Shown piece after piece: positions 13,466-20,805 of a stretch of DNA of 22,273 bases. A model generated the notes under the pieces. It worked only from the letters and a program-made list of their open reading frames with translations. It was not told the origin of the DNA and searched no databases. A program made the translations under genes and the position numbers. The DNA is taken from assembly GCA_040081265.1 (NCBI GenBank), contig JBEBGV010000069.1, positions 1 to 22,273 on the forward strand. The letters run 5' to 3'. The stretch's first letter is position 1, and each line of letters begins with the position of its first letter. Origin of the DNA: JBEBGV01 sp040081265. Its GTDB lineage: Bacteria; Acidobacteriota; Vicinamibacteria; Vicinamibacterales; UBA2999.

Positions 13466-15210
13466 AGAGAATCTCGACGCACGAGGAAGCTCCCAATTGC
13501 CAGTCCGTCGACGCGGCTGCTCTTGAACGTCCGGAGCGCTTCGTGCGGCGTGCAGACGATAGGTTCTTGGATATTGAACGATGTGTTCAGTAGCACTGGT
13601 ACACCCGTGCGCTGTTCGAAGGCGTCCAGCAAACGCCAGTAGCGAGGGTTGGCTTCTTTCTCGACCGTCTGGATTCTCGCCGTGCCGTCAATGTGTGTGA
13701 CCGCAGGAATAGTGCCGCGTTTGGCGCCACGTACGGGAACAGTAATGTTCATGAAAGGGCTGTCAGCGGGCGCGTCAAAGTAGTCTGATGCCCGTTCTTT
13801 CTTGACCGATGGCGCGAATGGGCGAAACAGTTCCCGCTTCTTGATCTTCTCGTTAATGGTGTCCCTGATGCCATCGCTTCTCGGATCGGCGAGAAATGAT
13901 CGAGAGCCAAGTGCCCGCGGACCGAACTCCATGCGTCCTTGGAACCACGCGACTACGGATCCCGCCGCTAGGGAATCCGCCGCTTCGTTGATGAGTCGTT
14001 CTTCGCTCAGACGCTGAGGGACAGGCACGCCTTCATCTCTCATCGCGGCAACGATCTGATCGTCGTCGTAACCAGGGCCGTAGTAGGCGTGCGTCATTCG
14101 GAAGGATCGAGGTCGTCCGAGCACTTCGTGATGGACAAGAAGGGCGGCGCCGATGGCACAGCCAGCATCGTGAGGTGCCGGTGGAACGTAGATCGCATCG
14201 AACGGGCCGTCGCGAAGGAGCTTGCCATTGCCTGTGCAGTTCAGTCCGCACCCGCCGGCGATCACAAGATTCCGCCGTCCGCCTCCTGCAGCAAACCCCC
14301 ACCGCGCTAGATCCGCGACCACGGCTTCGAACGCAGCCTGCGCGCTTGCGGCAATGGCTTGGTGATGCTCGGTGAACGGATCGGCCTCGTTTCTGGGGGG
14401 GCCCAGTAACTCCATCAGCGGCGCCTTGAAGCGTCCGGAGAGCGCTGCGTGGTAGTCGACCAGGTCGGTGTTCAACTGGTAGCGACCGTCGCCGGCAGAC
14501 ACCAGCAATCGCTCCAGAAATTGTTTCAAGAACGTGGGCTGACTGTACGGCGCCAAGCCCATCATCTTGTACTCACCGTCGAGCATTCCGAGACCAAGAA
14601 ATCCGGTGATGGTCGAGTAGAAGTGACCGAGCGAATGCGGCCATGGGATCTCACGAAGAGTCTTGAGGGTCGTACCACTGCCTACGGAGATACTGGTGGC
14701 GAACTCTTCGCCCGCACCATCGATGGTGAGGATCGTTGCTTCTTCAAACGGCGACGCGAAGAATGCACTCGCCATGTGACTTCGGTGGTGATCAAGGTAG
14801 TGAACAACTGCCGCCGTCGCCCCGAACTTCCTCTTGAGGATCTCCTTCACACTGAAGAGCTCACGCCAGCTCCCCTGACTTGATGCGTTCTCACCGGCGC
14901 CAGCGTGGGAGAACTCGCCCCAGGCACGGCTGAACCGAGCGACGAACTGACTCGGATTACGGCACGCCGACGAGAGCATGGCGCGAGTCCGAGTGCCAAT
15001 CCGCCACGGTTGCCAGTAGACCGCGATGTGGGTGACGTCGGCGAGGCGGATGCCCTCGTGCGCCAGGCAATACTCGACCGAACGGAGGGGGAAGCATCCT
15101 TCGTGCTTCACGCGCGTAAAGCGTTCCTCTTCGACAGCGGCCACCAGCTCGCCATCCTTCAGCAAAGCTGCCGCGCTTTCTCCCATCGTAGCTAGCCCGA
15201 GTATGTACAC
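13462..15210 (-). CDS. NodU/CmcH-family O-carbamoyltransferase
   Basis: Uses carbamoyl phosphate and ATP to carbamoylate a hydroxyl, here probably on a sugar. The protein is 582 residues, normal for the family. The N-terminal Kae1-like domain shows KDGELVAAVEEERFTRVKHEG (18-38), LDHHRSHMASAFFASPF (139-155) with the metal-binding histidines, and ILTIDGAGEE (160-169). The C-terminal NodU-type domain shows EFGPRALGSRSFLADPR, INEKIKKRELFRPFAPS, THIDGTARIQTV and LLNTSFNIQEPIV, all conserved. GTG at 15210 is preceded by AGGA with 5-base spacing and gives the canonical MYILGLA opening. A seven-cytosine run in the coding strand (14395-14401) lies mid-gene. Function as carbamoyltransferase is secure; the acceptor is not. 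Confidence 0.96.
   Translation of the reverse strand: MYILGLATMGESAAALLKDGELVAAVEEERFTRVKHEGCFPLRSVEYCLAHEGIRLADVTHIAVYWQPWRIGTRTRAMLSSACRNPSQFVARFSRAWGEFSHAGAGENASSQGSWRELFSVKEILKRKFGATAAVVHYLDHHRSHMASAFFASPFEEATILTIDGAGEEFATSISVGSGTTLKTLREIPWPHSLGHFYSTITGFLGLGMLDGEYKMMGLAPYSQPTFLKQFLERLLVSAGDGRYQLNTDLVDYHAALSGRFKAPLMELLGPPRNEADPFTEHHQAIAASAQAAFEAVVADLARWGFAAGGGRRNLVIAGGCGLNCTGNGKLLRDGPFDAIYVPPAPHDAGCAIGAALLVHHEVLGRPRSFRMTHAYYGPGYDDDQIVAAMRDEGVPVPQRLSEERLINEAADSLAAGSVVAWFQGRMEFGPRALGSRSFLADPRSDGIRDTINEKIKKRELFRPFAPSVKKERASDYFDAPADSPFMNITVPVRGAKRGTIPAVTHIDGTARIQTVEKEANPRYWRLLDAFEQRTGVPVLLNTSFNIQEPIVCTPHEALRTFKSSRVDGLAIGSFLVRRDSL
14395..14401. repeat. Seven-base G/C homopolymer in the carbamoyltransferase gene
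   Basis: The plus strand has seven G in a row, seven C in the coding strand, within codons for LLGPPRNE. Slippage would frameshift the gene near its middle. Length is at the low end for a phase-variable tract. Confidence 0.6.
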
Positions 15211-15215
15211 TCTGA

Positions 15216-15219
15216 TCCT
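15216..15219 (-). promoter_or_regulatory. Ribosome binding site for the carbamoyltransferase GTG start
   Basis: AGGA on the minus strand lies five bases before GTG 15210, inside the 12-base gap after the deacetylase stop. It supports GTG as the true start. Confidence 0.5.
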
Positions 15220-15222
15220 GAA

Positions 15223-16089
15223 TCAGCTCGGAAGCGCCGAACGCATCGGGCCGAGGTTGGGGTATCTGCGAAGGACTGCGCGTAGCTTGTCTGGCACTGA
15301 ATGTGCGCGGGTGGTCCACTGATACTGGCGCACGCGCCATCCGGCGCGCTCAAGCAAGGACAGCCCCGCAAGTTCACGCCAGGTGACAATTGGGCCACCC
15401 GTGAAGAGGTCGGCGGCGTGCAGATATATCAGCGGCGTAAAGCCATTGGCAGTCGCCTCGGTGAGTAAACCGAAGATCATTCGAATGGGTAAGAGCCTGA
15501 AGTACGTACCCCCGATCACCGACATACGCACACCACACAGGCGGCGAATGTAGAGTGGAAATTCGTAGAGACTGGCGCCGCTCGGTAGCATGTGGTGATC
15601 CCATGCCTGTCGCCGCTGCACCGCACGTCTCGACATCCTCAAGCTGGAGTCGTATCTGAAGCCGCATTCGGCCAACGCTTCGAATGCCCACTGGTCAGCG
15701 ACATCCATCGAGAAATTCGGAGCTCGAAATCCCGTTACGTCCTGGCCGGAAGCATCCTGCAACGTTCCTCGACTCCGTCGGAGATCCTCGACAAGGCGCT
15801 CGCGTGTCATTGCGCACACGTTGTCGTGTTCATCCGTGTGACAGCCAATTTCGTGACCGTATCGAGCCAGTTCCGACACGAGTGCGCGCTGGGTGCGGCC
15901 GATCTGTCCAGTGGAGAAGAACGTCAGCTTGGAGCTACCGTCGACGCCTTCAAGGGCATCGAGAAGCAGATCTACTCCTCGACGCGTCTGATCGGTTGCG
16001 CACAGCGGTGGCAAACCGAGTTCTCGCATCATAGCGTGCTTGGAGTCCTCCAGATCGACAGACAGGTAGCTGCCGAGTGGCTCGGTCAT
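15223..16089 (-). CDS. NodB-type polysaccharide deacetylase, no export signal
   Basis: A 288-residue carbohydrate esterase family 4-like enzyme that would remove acetyl groups from an amino sugar. SVDLED (10-15) gives the catalytic/metal Asp region, GCHTDEHDN (82-90) holds the H-(S/T)-x-x-H metal site (H84, H88), GFRAPNFS (120-127) is the Arg motif, and IYLHAADL (221-228) holds the late His. No signal peptide or membrane segment is visible, so it probably acts in the cytoplasm, perhaps on lipid-linked or nucleotide-linked intermediates, as NodB does on chitooligosaccharides. ATG 16089 follows the glycosyltransferase stop by four bases and is preceded by GAGAAGG; the open frame above it overlaps the neighbour and is not family-like. 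Confidence 0.9.
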   Translation of the reverse strand: MTEPLGSYLSVDLEDSKHAMMRELGLPPLCATDQTRRGVDLLLDALEGVDGSSKLTFFSTGQIGRTQRALVSELARYGHEIGCHTDEHDNVCAMTRERLVEDLRRSRGTLQDASGQDVTGFRAPNFSMDVADQWAFEALAECGFRYDSSLRMSRRAVQRRQAWDHHMLPSGASLYEFPLYIRRLCGVRMSVIGGTYFRLLPIRMIFGLLTEATANGFTPLIYLHAADLFTGGPIVTWRELAGLSLLERAGWRVRQYQWTTRAHSVPDKLRAVLRRYPNLGPMRSALPS

Positions 16090-16093
16090 CGGT

Positions 16094-17209
16094 CTACCTT
16101 CTCTCTGGCTGGAGACTCGGCTGCCGATCTTTCGGCCCGCGGCCCAGACGCCTCCAGAGCTGGGCATGAAAGAGCTGTACGACCCCGACGAGCGAGCCCG
16201 CGCCGTAGCCCAGATGCAAGGTCGCAAACATTATCGGCAAGAGAGGGACCGCTGCTAAATCCCGTCGCTGCCACCCGGCAACACACGAGGCCGTTACGCA
16301 CGCGAGACCGTAGACGACAACAAGTGCCATCGTTACCGGCCTTACCAACGGCGTTAGCGCCGAAAGCGCCAACATTCCGATCAACGTGAGTACGAATGCA
16401 AGCGGCACCAGGTGGCGTGGTCGAACCGGAACGATGTCGCTGAGAGCGAATGGCCGAACTGCCCAGATTCCGTTGGCCCAGTTGTGACGTGCAAAGGCGG
16501 TGTAGGACGTCCGTGCGAAGTAGTGACTAACGATCTCCGGAACAAACATGATTCGACCGCCAGCACGACGAAGCCGGAGATTGAACTCCATGTCCTGACC
16601 ACGAACCAGTTGCTCGTTATAACGACCGACGTGCTCGAAGACCTGTCTTGGGTAGCATCCGCCAAAGACGGTGTCGACTTGGCACGGTTCGGACCGATGA
16701 GTTCGAAAAACAGAATTGCCCACTCCGAAAGGGTGGCTGATGCTGATCGCGATCGCGCGACTGGAGGGCGTGTCACGTGAAGGGATCGTGTGCATCACGC
16801 CACCGACGTTCGCCGCCCGGTACTGACGTAGGGCTGAGATGCACTGGCGGACATAGTCTGGGGCAACGCGAGCGTGAGCGTCGATTCTCACGATAACCGC
16901 GCCGCGCGCCTCCGCTATCCCCATGTTTAGAGCAGCTGGCGTAACTCGCTTGTGATTCGACAGCAGTCGGATATGCGGGCGGTTACGCGCGTAGTCGCGC
17001 ACTAGATCTGGTGTCTCGTCGTCGCTGAGGCCGTCCACGACGAGGATCTCAAGGCGATCGACCGGATAGTCGCCCTTCGTGATGGAGTCAAGACAACCAG
17101 TGATATACGCCGCCTCATTGCGGCATGGAATGACAACCGACACGTTCGGCTCTGCCTCGGGTGGCAGGGCAAGCCATGGCAACCTTGACTGGAGTTCGGT
17201 GGGAGTCAA
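16094..17209 (-). CDS. Family 2 glycosyltransferase, ExoA-like, with C-terminal membrane segments
   Basis: A 371-residue GT-A-fold transferase that adds a sugar to the lipid-linked repeat unit. NVSVVIPCRNEAAYI (22-36), VVDGLSDDET (57-66), ALNMGIAEARG (93-103) and RIDAHARV (108-115), where the DxH takes the place of DxD, are characteristic; GQDMEF (204-209) and RHNWANG (241-247) are the acceptor/base and late aromatic motifs. About three to four hydrophobic helices follow from residue 268 to 347, matching ExoA-type proteins that sit on the inner membrane. The most likely start is TTG at 17209, overlapping the PhyH stop as TTGA; upstream frame residues are shadow coding of PhyH. The sugar donor is not readable. 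Confidence 0.93.
   Translation of the reverse strand: MTPTELQSRLPWLALPPEAEPNVSVVIPCRNEAAYITGCLDSITKGDYPVDRLEILVVDGLSDDETPDLVRDYARNRPHIRLLSNHKRVTPAALNMGIAEARGAVIVRIDAHARVAPDYVRQCISALRQYRAANVGGVMHTIPSRDTPSSRAIAISISHPFGVGNSVFRTHRSEPCQVDTVFGGCYPRQVFEHVGRYNEQLVRGQDMEFNLRLRRAGGRIMFVPEIVSHYFARTSYTAFARHNWANGIWAVRPFALSDIVPVRPRHLVPLAFVLTLIGMLALSALTPLVRPVTMALVVVYGLACVTASCVAGWQRRDLAAVPLLPIMFATLHLGYGAGSLVGVVQLFHAQLWRRLGRGPKDRQPSLQPERR
16097..16103 (-). promoter_or_regulatory. Ribosome binding site for the deacetylase start
   Basis: GAGAAGG on the minus strand ends seven bases before ATG 16089 and lies at the end of the glycosyltransferase gene. It fixes the deacetylase start at 16089. Confidence 0.55.
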
Positions 17210-17904
17210 TGAAAGTACGCAGTGAGCACATATCGCTCGCCAGCTGTACACGGACGGGCGCGGTGGATCGCTGACGTATCGATAGCCATCACCGTCCCGG
17301 CTTTGCACAGCACCGGAACGGGCTGCGCCGTATTCTCACCGAGGCGATCGATCAGCGCGTCGTCCAGACGCGCATAGCTTCGCTTGCCGGTCAGGACATC
17401 ACCCGGAGTGATGTAGTCACCATTGACAAGCCGTCGCGCCTTGAACAAGGCGCTATGCGTGCCGGGAACGAACTCGAAGGGCCCTGTTTCATTGGTCGTA
17501 TCGGTCAGAAAGGCAAATACTTTGATCTGGCGACGAAACGAGTCTATATGCCACCGACCGAGAATCAGCTTTTCATCGTCCCTCGGAATTGGCCGGTTAC
17601 GAATGGCCAGTAACGTAAAGGCCTCCGCTGGCTTCCTTTCCAGCGCTGAGACAAAACCATTGCACGCAGACCAGAACGCGAGCATCAACTGGTCGCGTTT
17701 GTGGGCATCCCAGATGCGTAATTCCGAACCGCCGTAGTTCGACTCAGTTCGATCATCTGGTTGATGCGCATCCATAAAGACTCTTGCGGCCTGGCAGAAC
17801 TCGGCGTCGAAGACCGCTGGCAGCAGGAGGACGCCACTGTCATATAGAGCCGAACGGGCTCGATCGATGTTGTCGGGCGTGACGAACGCATTTGCTGGCG
17901 TCAA
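17206..17904 (-). CDS. PhyH-family Fe(II)/2-oxoglutarate-dependent dioxygenase
   Basis: A 232-residue protein of the phytanoyl-CoA dioxygenase-like family. The metal triad is visible as WHID (H119, D121) and the distal His in AIHRARP (H214); R224 in GERYVLTAY is the expected 2-oxoglutarate anchor. GPFEFVPGTHS (141-151) is the typical strand before the second half of the jelly roll. It would hydroxylate or oxidise a substrate with O2 and 2-oxoglutarate; the location suggests a sugar, lipid carrier or amino-acyl decoration, but this is inference. The start is TTG 17904 with a strong Shine-Dalgarno; no in-frame ATG comes before the motifs. The 34-base gap to the polymerase is the largest in the window. 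The end overlaps the glycosyltransferase by four bases. Confidence 0.88.
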   Translation of the reverse strand: MTPANAFVTPDNIDRARSALYDSGVLLLPAVFDAEFCQAARVFMDAHQPDDRTESNYGGSELRIWDAHKRDQLMLAFWSACNGFVSALERKPAEAFTLLAIRNRPIPRDDEKLILGRWHIDSFRRQIKVFAFLTDTTNETGPFEFVPGTHSALFKARRLVNGDYITPGDVLTGKRSYARLDDALIDRLGENTAQPVPVLCKAGTVMAIDTSAIHRARPCTAGERYVLTAYFH

Positions 17905-17909
17905 TCCTT

Positions 17910-17918
17910 CTCCTTCCT
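17910..17918 (-). promoter_or_regulatory. Strong ribosome binding site deciding the dioxygenase TTG start
   Basis: AGGAAGGAG on the minus strand is followed by AAGGA and then TTG at 17904. It is the best Shine-Dalgarno in the window and sits in the 34-base gap, so this gene may reset translation level within the operon. Confidence 0.7.
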
Positions 17919-17938
17919 CTAAAGAAGTCCTGCGCTGG

Positions 17939-19336
17939 TCAGACCGATCGCCAGGATCTATGCTCGGCGCGCAGTATCGGGCGAGAGGAACGTGGTCGCG
18001 CCACGACCCCCGGCCGAGCGGGACGTGCCTCCTGAGTAGTCTGCGGTGCGTGACGAGGTGTAAGAACCGCAATCCCAAGAACGCCCGCAAAGGTCAGTGT
18101 CGTATTGTCGAAGATCGACAGCATGTCGAAAGGCGACTGAAAAACGAACAGGAGCATTCCTAACAGCAGGAGCGCTCCGGCAAACGACAGTCTCCGCCCT
18201 GGCGCCACGAGCCGATCAAAGAGAGAGCAGATCCAAACAGCGTAGATTGCGGCCGTCAATGGGCCAAACGGAAAGCCAAACGCGTACTCAAACGCTGCCA
18301 GCAGGCCAGGGGAGGTGCCCTGCCGTTCGGTTACGCGCTCAGCGGTGAGTAAGACGTAGTTCAATCTCGAGAAGGCACCGATTTCTGGTCGCCGTGACTC
18401 AGCGCCGACGAGATAGCCGGCGCGAAAGAAGAGCGTTTCAAACGGCAGTGCCAGTGGCCACGGTGCCTCTTGCAGAATTTGCTCCCGTGGTGTCGAGGCC
18501 ATGAACGTGTGCGCGTAGTAGTGCGTAGAGAGACTGGACACCAGGTAATAGAAGTAGTTCGCTGCTGTGTCCGAACGCGTTTCTTCCACGACATCGGATA
18601 TTGAGCTGACCAGGTCTTTGTTACCAGACGAAGATGTCTTGATCGCTTCTCCTGACACCCACGCTGCGAGAAACAGGCTCGCGGCGATTCCAATCGCCGC
18701 GAGCGTCTTTGCGCCCTGCCGAAAGGCGGAGCGGCCCTTTTCGACGAAGAGAGCACGCTGAAAGAATGAGGGGATCAAGGCGAAACCGAGAAACGCCAAC
18801 GCAATGACGGAGCTCGCTGTTCCGTTGGTAAGAGCCATGAACGACAACGCAAAAATGAGGTTCTCGATCTGTTTCTTCCTCAGAATGACGGGCTCGGGCT
18901 CCCTGAAGATTCGAAAGGTCAGATCAATCAGAATAAGGGTGCTTAGGATATTGCCCACCAGCAACAACACGGAGTTCTGGTCCGAGATACCCACGGTCAT
19001 GTAGCGAAACGAGAGAAACCCGGCCGACAGATAGGCAAGCGACAGCACCAGAGCAAGAACGGACAGCGGTAGCCGATGACGATCGTAGAATTCGACCGCG
19101 CGAACAATCGCCCGCCGAAGCAGACCTGGCGGCCCCACTGACGGCCGTGGCTGATACACCCTTGCGCCGATCAATGTAGACACGAACACGAACAGCGCCG
19201 TCAAGACTGCATTGAGATTGGCCGGCACCACCCAATAGATGCCAGCGAGATTTGGACCAAAGACACCCTGAGCAACAGCCGGCATGAACACAAACGCAGC
19301 AAAGTACGCGACGAAGACTTTCTGCCCGTTCGTCAT
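17939..19336 (-). CDS. Probable Wzy-type oligosaccharide repeat-unit polymerase
   Basis: A 465-residue integral membrane protein with about 10-12 hydrophobic segments and a large polar loop around the region SSLSTHYYAHTFMASTPREQ. The segment GTSPGLLAAFEYAFGFPFGPL resembles the late motif of O-antigen/repeat-unit polymerases, where a Pro-Gly and aromatic-rich turn precedes a Gly-rich membrane helix. The C-terminus is a roughly 40-residue Arg/Pro-rich tail (RPARPGVVARPRSSRP), unusual and probably cytoplasmic. ATG at 19336 overlaps the preceding stop as ATGA; a longer reading to 19450 only shadows the upstream gene. Polymerase is the best reading by topology, motif and context, since the operon has a flippase and initiating transferase; a WaaL-like ligase is the alternative. 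Confidence 0.65.
   Translation of the reverse strand: MTNGQKVFVAYFAAFVFMPAVAQGVFGPNLAGIYWVVPANLNAVLTALFVFVSTLIGARVYQPRPSVGPPGLLRRAIVRAVEFYDRHRLPLSVLALVLSLAYLSAGFLSFRYMTVGISDQNSVLLLVGNILSTLILIDLTFRIFREPEPVILRKKQIENLIFALSFMALTNGTASSVIALAFLGFALIPSFFQRALFVEKGRSAFRQGAKTLAAIGIAASLFLAAWVSGEAIKTSSSGNKDLVSSISDVVEETRSDTAANYFYYLVSSLSTHYYAHTFMASTPREQILQEAPWPLALPFETLFFRAGYLVGAESRRPEIGAFSRLNYVLLTAERVTERQGTSPGLLAAFEYAFGFPFGPLTAAIYAVWICSLFDRLVAPGRRLSFAGALLLLGMLLFVFQSPFDMLSIFDNTTLTFAGVLGIAVLTPRHAPQTTQEARPARPGVVARPRSSRPILRAEHRSWRSV
18677..18704. repeat. Perfect 13-bp inverted repeat inside the polymerase gene
   Basis: The arm GCTCGCGGCGATT at 18677-18689 is exactly mirrored as its reverse complement at 18692-18704, with a two-base centre. 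RNA from either strand could form a very stable GC-rich hairpin. It lies in codons for an Ala/Ile/Gly-rich membrane segment, which explains some but not all of the symmetry. No long U-run follows in the operon mRNA, so it is not a standard terminator. Confidence 0.8.
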
Positions 19337-20805
19337 GCCTGTGCCATCTCTGGATCTGCAGGCAGCACAGCGCGCAACAGATTCAATCGGCGCGAGGCCC
19401 GCGCCAGCAGCAGCTCCGTCCGTACGACGCGGGCTTCGCGCGCGGCCCACACGCGCGCGGCTGTCAGGCGGGACTCTGTCTCATCGACCGTGGACAACAT
19501 AGCCAGCAGATGTTCATCGAATATCTCGTCTGAGATCTTCAGCGGCGCGAAAGTCCGCACTCCCAAGTATCGAGCTTCAAACAGACCGCTCGAGTACAAC
19601 CCGACGCACAGGTCAGCCGTCAGCCATGAAAGAACTGAGTCCGCCTGAACGCGAATGTCAGGATGTCTGAGTGCCTGGCAATCGTCAAAAGCCACAGACG
19701 TGTTTGCAGGATGCGGTGAGTACACTAAGAGACAGCTGCGCCCGTGTTGCGCAAAGGACTCTCGAATGATTGCCATCAGCTGGCATTCCAAAGCAAACGC
19801 GGCGCTTGTCCGGTAGTCGGCTTCGAACGCGGTGCCACCGATGATCGCTACCACGGCGCCCGCGGTATCAGGGACACAGCCAAGCAGGCTCTCAACTCGC
19901 TCCGCCAATGCGTCCTCGTCCGCGTTCCAGCCTGTCAGGCGGCGGTTGAAGTAGGTGTTGATCGCCCGTGTTCCGTCCATCAGGTGCGAGAGCGGTCCTG
20001 ATAACCCGAGACCGGGTAACTGCGCAATGAAAGCGGGCCTGGCGATATCGCGCCGTGCCGATTGGTATGTTGTCTCGAGGTACGTTGCGAGTGCTACGGT
20101 CGGCACACCGTGCTGTATTTCAAGCACGCCATCCGACGTCGACGACAGAAGCTGCTGCCAGCGTAGTGCCTCCGTCGAGAACGAGTTGCTAGTCAGCAGC
20201 AGCGTACGGTGTCTGAGGCAAGGCCGGAAGATATGCTCGAAAACCGTTGCAAGCACCGCGGCCGCAATCACTTCTCGGACGGATGCTCTTCTCTGAACGA
20301 TGTTGATGGCAAGAATCGCGATCGCCCGAAATGCTGCATGAACGGCCACCACGGGCGACCAGACCAAGGCGTGCAGTATAAGGCGCTCGTCAACTACTTC
20401 TTCTCGCTCAGCCGTCGTGGCGTGTAGCTCGCTCACGCGGACGGGATCGCACAAGACAAGTGGTGCTGTATCGAGGTCGTCAAGATACTGAGGCGGACAA
20501 CCTTCGCAACCCGGCAAGGGCGACAAAAGGTGCCTGAGGCGATCGCGTAGCGACCCGGACATCGGAAGGCGTCGACTCGAAAGAGCAACGACAATCACCC
20601 TCCGGCCGGCAGTCGCATTTCGCAGCTTGATCAGACGCTTACGGGATTCCAACAGGCCTCTAAGCCAAGATTGCCGCACCGCGAGCGGCATTCTTGGCGT
20701 CGCCTGTTTCAGCGGCGCACCGCCGCTAAAGTTGCCCAACTGTCTCTCGGTGTCGCGACGCATTGTCGAAAGGGCCGATACACCTGCCAGAAGGTAATGG
20801 ATCAC
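19333..20805 (-). CDS. Uncharacterised protein resembling GT-B-type surface-carbohydrate transferases
   Basis: A 490-residue protein I do not recognise firmly. The C-terminal half has features of GT-B-fold capsule/surface-carbohydrate enzymes: LLTSNSFS, then EIQHGVPT (229-236) resembling the common QHG motif, YSPHPANTS (about 355-363), and SSGLFEARYLGVRTFAP (about 408-424), like the SSxLxEAxxLG nucleotide-binding loop. The N-terminal half is basic (WLRGLLESRKRLIKLRNA) with a hydrophobic amphipathic stretch at about 150-195, possibly a membrane-associating surface. GTG 20805 overlaps the oxidoreductase stop as GTGA; ATG 20763 is the alternative. A glycosyltransferase adding one sugar of the repeat is the most economical role, given only one other obvious extending transferase in the window. 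Confidence 0.55.
   Translation of the reverse strand: MIHYLLAGVSALSTMRRDTERQLGNFSGGAPLKQATPRMPLAVRQSWLRGLLESRKRLIKLRNATAGRRVIVVALSSRRLPMSGSLRDRLRHLLSPLPGCEGCPPQYLDDLDTAPLVLCDPVRVSELHATTAEREEVVDERLILHALVWSPVVAVHAAFRAIAILAINIVQRRASVREVIAAAVLATVFEHIFRPCLRHRTLLLTSNSFSTEALRWQQLLSSTSDGVLEIQHGVPTVALATYLETTYQSARRDIARPAFIAQLPGLGLSGPLSHLMDGTRAINTYFNRRLTGWNADEDALAERVESLLGCVPDTAGAVVAIIGGTAFEADYRTSAAFALECQLMAIIRESFAQHGRSCLLVYSPHPANTSVAFDDCQALRHPDIRVQADSVLSWLTADLCVGLYSSGLFEARYLGVRTFAPLKISDEIFDEHLLAMLSTVDETESRLTAARVWAAREARVVRTELLLARASRRLNLLRAVLPADPEMAQA

Noticed and set aside
15592..16389. Long plus-strand open frame (265 codons), and other plus-strand frames across the window
   Set aside because: They lie antisense to minus-strand genes with clear catalytic motifs, lack recognisable domains and have Arg/Ser/Pro-rich shadow composition.
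18677..18704. Rho-independent terminator
   Set aside because: It is inside a coding region and is not followed by a U-run in the operon mRNA.
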